DNA of 40,650 nucleotides from a bacterium endosymbiont of Bathymodiolus sp. 5 South (lineage in GTDB: Bacteria > Pseudomonadota > Gammaproteobacteria > PS1 > Pseudothioglobaceae): assembly GCF_900128535.1 (NCBI RefSeq), contig NZ_FQTR01000005.1, forward strand, positions 1 through 40,650. Direction: 5' to 3'. The notes beneath the pieces were generated by a model. That model was not told the DNA's origin and ran no database searches. It saw only the letters and a program-made list of their open reading frames with translations. How positions within the stretch are numbered: the first letter of the stretch is position 1; the number at the start of each line of letters is the position of its first letter. Below are positions 38,367-40,650 of this stretch, one piece after another. The position numbers and the translations under genes are program-made.

Positions 38367-40650
38367 TTAATGCTCGTTGTATTGTTTTAATTGATTGGTA
38401 CGATACCCAGGAAGTTCAGAATAATTCCCATTCCCATTCCCAATCTCATAAATATCATCGTTACCTATAAAACCCCCTGCTGGTTCCTTGCCCGTAAAAT
38501 CCCCTAGTGACACCTTTGGTTTCTTTGGTGGTTCCTTTAGTTTATTACCTATACAACGCACACTAAGACCATGGTTTGGAAGGTCCTGTTCAAAACTAAC
38601 CGAGTCTTTTGCATTGGTAAAACTCAAGCTATTTATTCTAAGTGCTATCGGTACAGTTCCAAGACCCTCCACTGTGATACCCCAAGAAGATGAGGCTACA
38701 ACTTTAAGTTCAGGCTTGCAATCATCAACAAGGTCGCCAGTCCAATATCGACCAGAAGCTGGAATAGAATGCATGGGAGGAGTCCCAGGCTTCAACAAGG
38801 AAGATACAAGCTCTTCGTCAGGTGTCATCTTATACAAGGTTTCAGTGCCAGCACCTACAATTCTTCCTTCAACCCTATCTCGTCTACCTGATAAAGGCAA
38901 TTTTAAAAAGTTGTTAAAAGTAGTTTTAAGTCCTATTTTTTCATCCTTGAATTCCTGCATAGTGGGCACGGAAAAACCAACTGGGCAAATAGAATCAAAC
39001 TTATTAGAGCGAATATTCCCTTTAGTGTCAGCACTCGTCCAGTCATAAGCCGATAGAGATATTCCATAAATTTTATCATTAGATGGGTTTATTGTACGTG
39101 TACGATGTAAGGTCATATTACCATTAGAACGCTCCTGATGCCCATCAGCAGAACGCCCAAACTGATACAAATCACCAAAACACAATGGGTCTGTAGCATT
39201 TCCACAAACCTTATCAGCACCCAAGTTTCTATCTAGCCAAATTCGTCCTGTTGTTGGGGAGGTAACTGTGTTATAGGTCTTGCCATCAAGAACCCTGCCA
39301 ATAACATGGATAGTCAACCTAGAAACAACATTACCTCCATCTAGTGAAGTTGCACTCAGCACTACTGTGCCTTTATGGACACCTTTAAGTGTTGTTATAC
39401 CCTTTACAGTATGGAGGGTTGCATTTCCAGAAGTTAGCGACCATGAAACTTTTTGAATAGTGGCATTGTTAGGGGTAAAGCCAGCACTAATCTGAGCAAT
39501 TTCACCTACCTGAAGAATGTTTTTATCATTCAATCGCTTGGTGTTGTGTGTTAATTGAATGCTGGTAACAGGCACAGCAACAGGGGTTACCGCTATGCGA
39601 ACGACTGCTGAACTGGTGCCAAAATTATTAACAGCAGTAATAGTATAGAGGATTTCTGGCTGTAATTTGGTCGGTGTACCTGAAATTATTCCAGTTGAAT
39701 AATTCATTTGCAATCCAGCAGGAAGTCGATCAACTGACCAACTGGTAGCAACGGCACCAAAATTGGTAAATGTGATCGGAGTAATATGGGCGCCAAAGTG
39801 AGTATGCAATACATCAACACTAGGTGTGATAATAGGTGGACCAATATTAGCATCCTTTATACAGCGAATATGAAGACCTTTGGTGTGTATTTCCTCTGGA
39901 AAAGATTGTACGCCATCTTTGCCAAATACAAGTGCAATGGATTTATTGTTCGCACTACCGGTAGATCTTGTCCAATAAAAACCTTGGTTGTCTGCCTCTT
40001 TTGTTACGCCACTAACATTACGATAGCCAGTGAGTGGCAATTTTCCATTAAAGACTGAGGTGCTACCACCGCCCTCTTGCCTGAATTCTTCAGAAGTAGG
40101 CACACTGTAACCGCTTGGACAAATATCATTAGCACCTTTATCTATCGAAAAAGGTACTCCACTGTTACCGGAAGAGTCAACAGAACCTAGTATCAAGTCA
40201 AATATATCAGCAGGGTTATTGGTTTTATCAGGGGTAATCGCAGTATAGCTTCCATCTTTGGCTTCGTTCCATTGGTAAGGATCGCCATAACAATTTGAAT
40301 CTGTAATGGTTTTACAAACCTCAGATGCACCTAAGTTTCTGTCTAGCCAAATTCTTCCTGTTTTTTCAGACAGTATCATTTTATAAGCTTTCTTGTTAAA
40401 AGCAATGGAATGTGGGGCAATAACAAGTATTACAAACTCATCCACTACAGTGCTATTATGGGCAATAGCTCTAATAGTGGAAAGACCTTCTTTAAGGGCA
40501 GTAACTTTACCTGTTGATTGATCAATGCTTACTTTATCATCAACTTCCCATGAGAATTTTTTGTTGCTTGCATCATTAGGGCTAATCGTTACATGAAGTT
40601 GAGCGCTTTCACCAATGACTAGCGTGTCACTAGTGCTTGATATTTTAATA
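38367..40650 (-). CDS. Large surface protein with Ig-like (BIG2, He_PIG) and FISUMP domains, 5' end outside the window
   Basis: The reading frame stays open to the right edge, so the N-terminus is missing; a GTG at 40445 is not the true start. Visible from the N-terminal side: a BIG2-like Ig domain (DTLVIGESAQLHVTISPNDA, VTALKEGLSTIRA), then a FISUMP domain (GRIWLDRNLGASEVC...CYGDPYQWNEAKDG). A He_PIG putative Ig domain follows (LPAGLQMNYSTGIISGTPT), then a second BIG2 domain (LQVGEIAQISAGFTPNNAT) and a second FISUMP domain (GRIWLDRNLGADKVC...CFGDLYQFGRSADG). The hydrophilic tail holds DDIYEIGNGNGNYSELPGY. Such repeats are typical of adhesins or other large exported proteins. Pairs of Cys around each FISUMP motif suggest disulfides. 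Confidence 0.85.
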   Translation of the reverse strand, partial: IKISSTSDTLVIGESAQLHVTISPNDASNKKFSWEVDDKVSIDQSTGKVTALKEGLSTIRAIAHNSTVVDEFVILVIAPHSIAFNKKAYKMILSEKTGRIWLDRNLGASEVCKTITDSNCYGDPYQWNEAKDGSYTAITPDKTNNPADIFDLILGSVDSSGNSGVPFSIDKGANDICPSGYSVPTSEEFRQEGGGSTSVFNGKLPLTGYRNVSGVTKEADNQGFYWTRSTGSANNKSIALVFGKDGVQSFPEEIHTKGLHIRCIKDANIGPPIITPSVDVLHTHFGAHITPITFTNFGAVATSWSVDRLPAGLQMNYSTGIISGTPTKLQPEILYTITAVNNFGTSSAVVRIAVTPVAVPVTSIQLTHNTKRLNDKNILQVGEIAQISAGFTPNNATIQKVSWSLTSGNATLHTVKGITTLKGVHKGTVVLSATSLDGGNVVSRLTIHVIGRVLDGKTYNTVTSPTTGRIWLDRNLGADKVCGNATDPLCFGDLYQFGRSADGHQERSNGNMTLHRTRTINPSNDKIYGISLSAYDWTSADTKGNIRSNKFDSICPVGFSVPTMQEFKDEKIGLKTTFNNFLKLPLSGRRDRVEGRIVGAGTETLYKMTPDEELVSSLLKPGTPPMHSIPASGRYWTGDLVDDCKPELKVVASSSWGITVEGLGTVPIALRINSLSFTNAKDSVSFEQDLPNHGLSVRCIGNKLKEPPKKPKVSLGDFTGKEPAGGFIGNDDIYEIGNGNGNYSELPGYRTNQLKQYNEH

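Noticed and set aside
38367-40445. Surface protein starting at GTG 40445
   Set aside because: The frame remains open to 40650 and encodes another Ig-like domain upstream, so the gene is cut by the window edge.

Overview
This AT-rich window looks like part of a gammaproteobacterial chromosome. The housekeeping genes (gammaproteobacterial-type rppH, rluD-pgeF, hom-thrC, the DUF3683 FAD oxidase, nhaD, coaX, hemJ), low GC and secreted or surface proteins with animal-interaction flavour suggest the SUP05/Thioglobus sulfur-oxidiser clade, possibly a marine invertebrate symbiont. That placement is inference from gene content; no rRNA is present.

Layout. (1) 1-4773: a type II-C CRISPR-Cas locus. It holds the end of the array (two 36-bp repeats), cas2, cas1 and a catalytically intact 1053-aa Cas9 on the minus strand, and a divergent tracrRNA whose anti-repeat overlaps the cas9 promoter. 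(2) 4793-12615: housekeeping genes murD, a Bax-inhibitor-like membrane protein, rppH, hom, thrC and cysM. A two-gene AAA ATPase / small nuclease-like cassette sits between thrC and cysM with almost no intergenic space. (3) 12611-13858: a probable toxin-antitoxin-chaperone (TAC) module made of a frameshifted HigB-like toxin, an XRE antitoxin with a repeat-bearing C-terminal tail, and a SecB-like chaperone, preceded by an 18-bp perfect palindrome. (4) 13941-31173: mostly core metabolism and transport: ClC channel, hemJ, a giant FAD/FeS oxidase, a peptidoglycan amidase, rluB, trpS, coaX, nhaD, ygfZ-like, an APC-like permease, a urate-oxidase-N-like membrane protein, mutM, a degenerate S24-like protein, DUF2798, pgeF and rluD. 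(5) 31216-40650: an accessory stretch with two divergent tRNA-Glu(UUC) genes and tRNA-Ala(GGC). It also carries several predicted exported or acidic repeat proteins of unknown function, an IS3-type transposase relic, four of the five MITE copies, and a multi-domain surface protein (Ig-like / FISUMP) that runs off the right edge. gloB-like and nadD genes are embedded in it.

A palindromic MITE family with GAGACCTTTGC termini and 5-bp A/T-rich target duplications occurs five times (15673, 31582, 33784, 34325, 36411). The copy at 34325 cleanly interrupts the IS3 relic, which confirms the 5-bp duplication.

The strongest candidates for new biology are the TAC module, the ATPase/nuclease pair between thrC and cysM, the 36-bp perfect inverted repeat over the 3' end of the gene at 32726, and the group of exported proteins with tyrosine-rich acidic tails.
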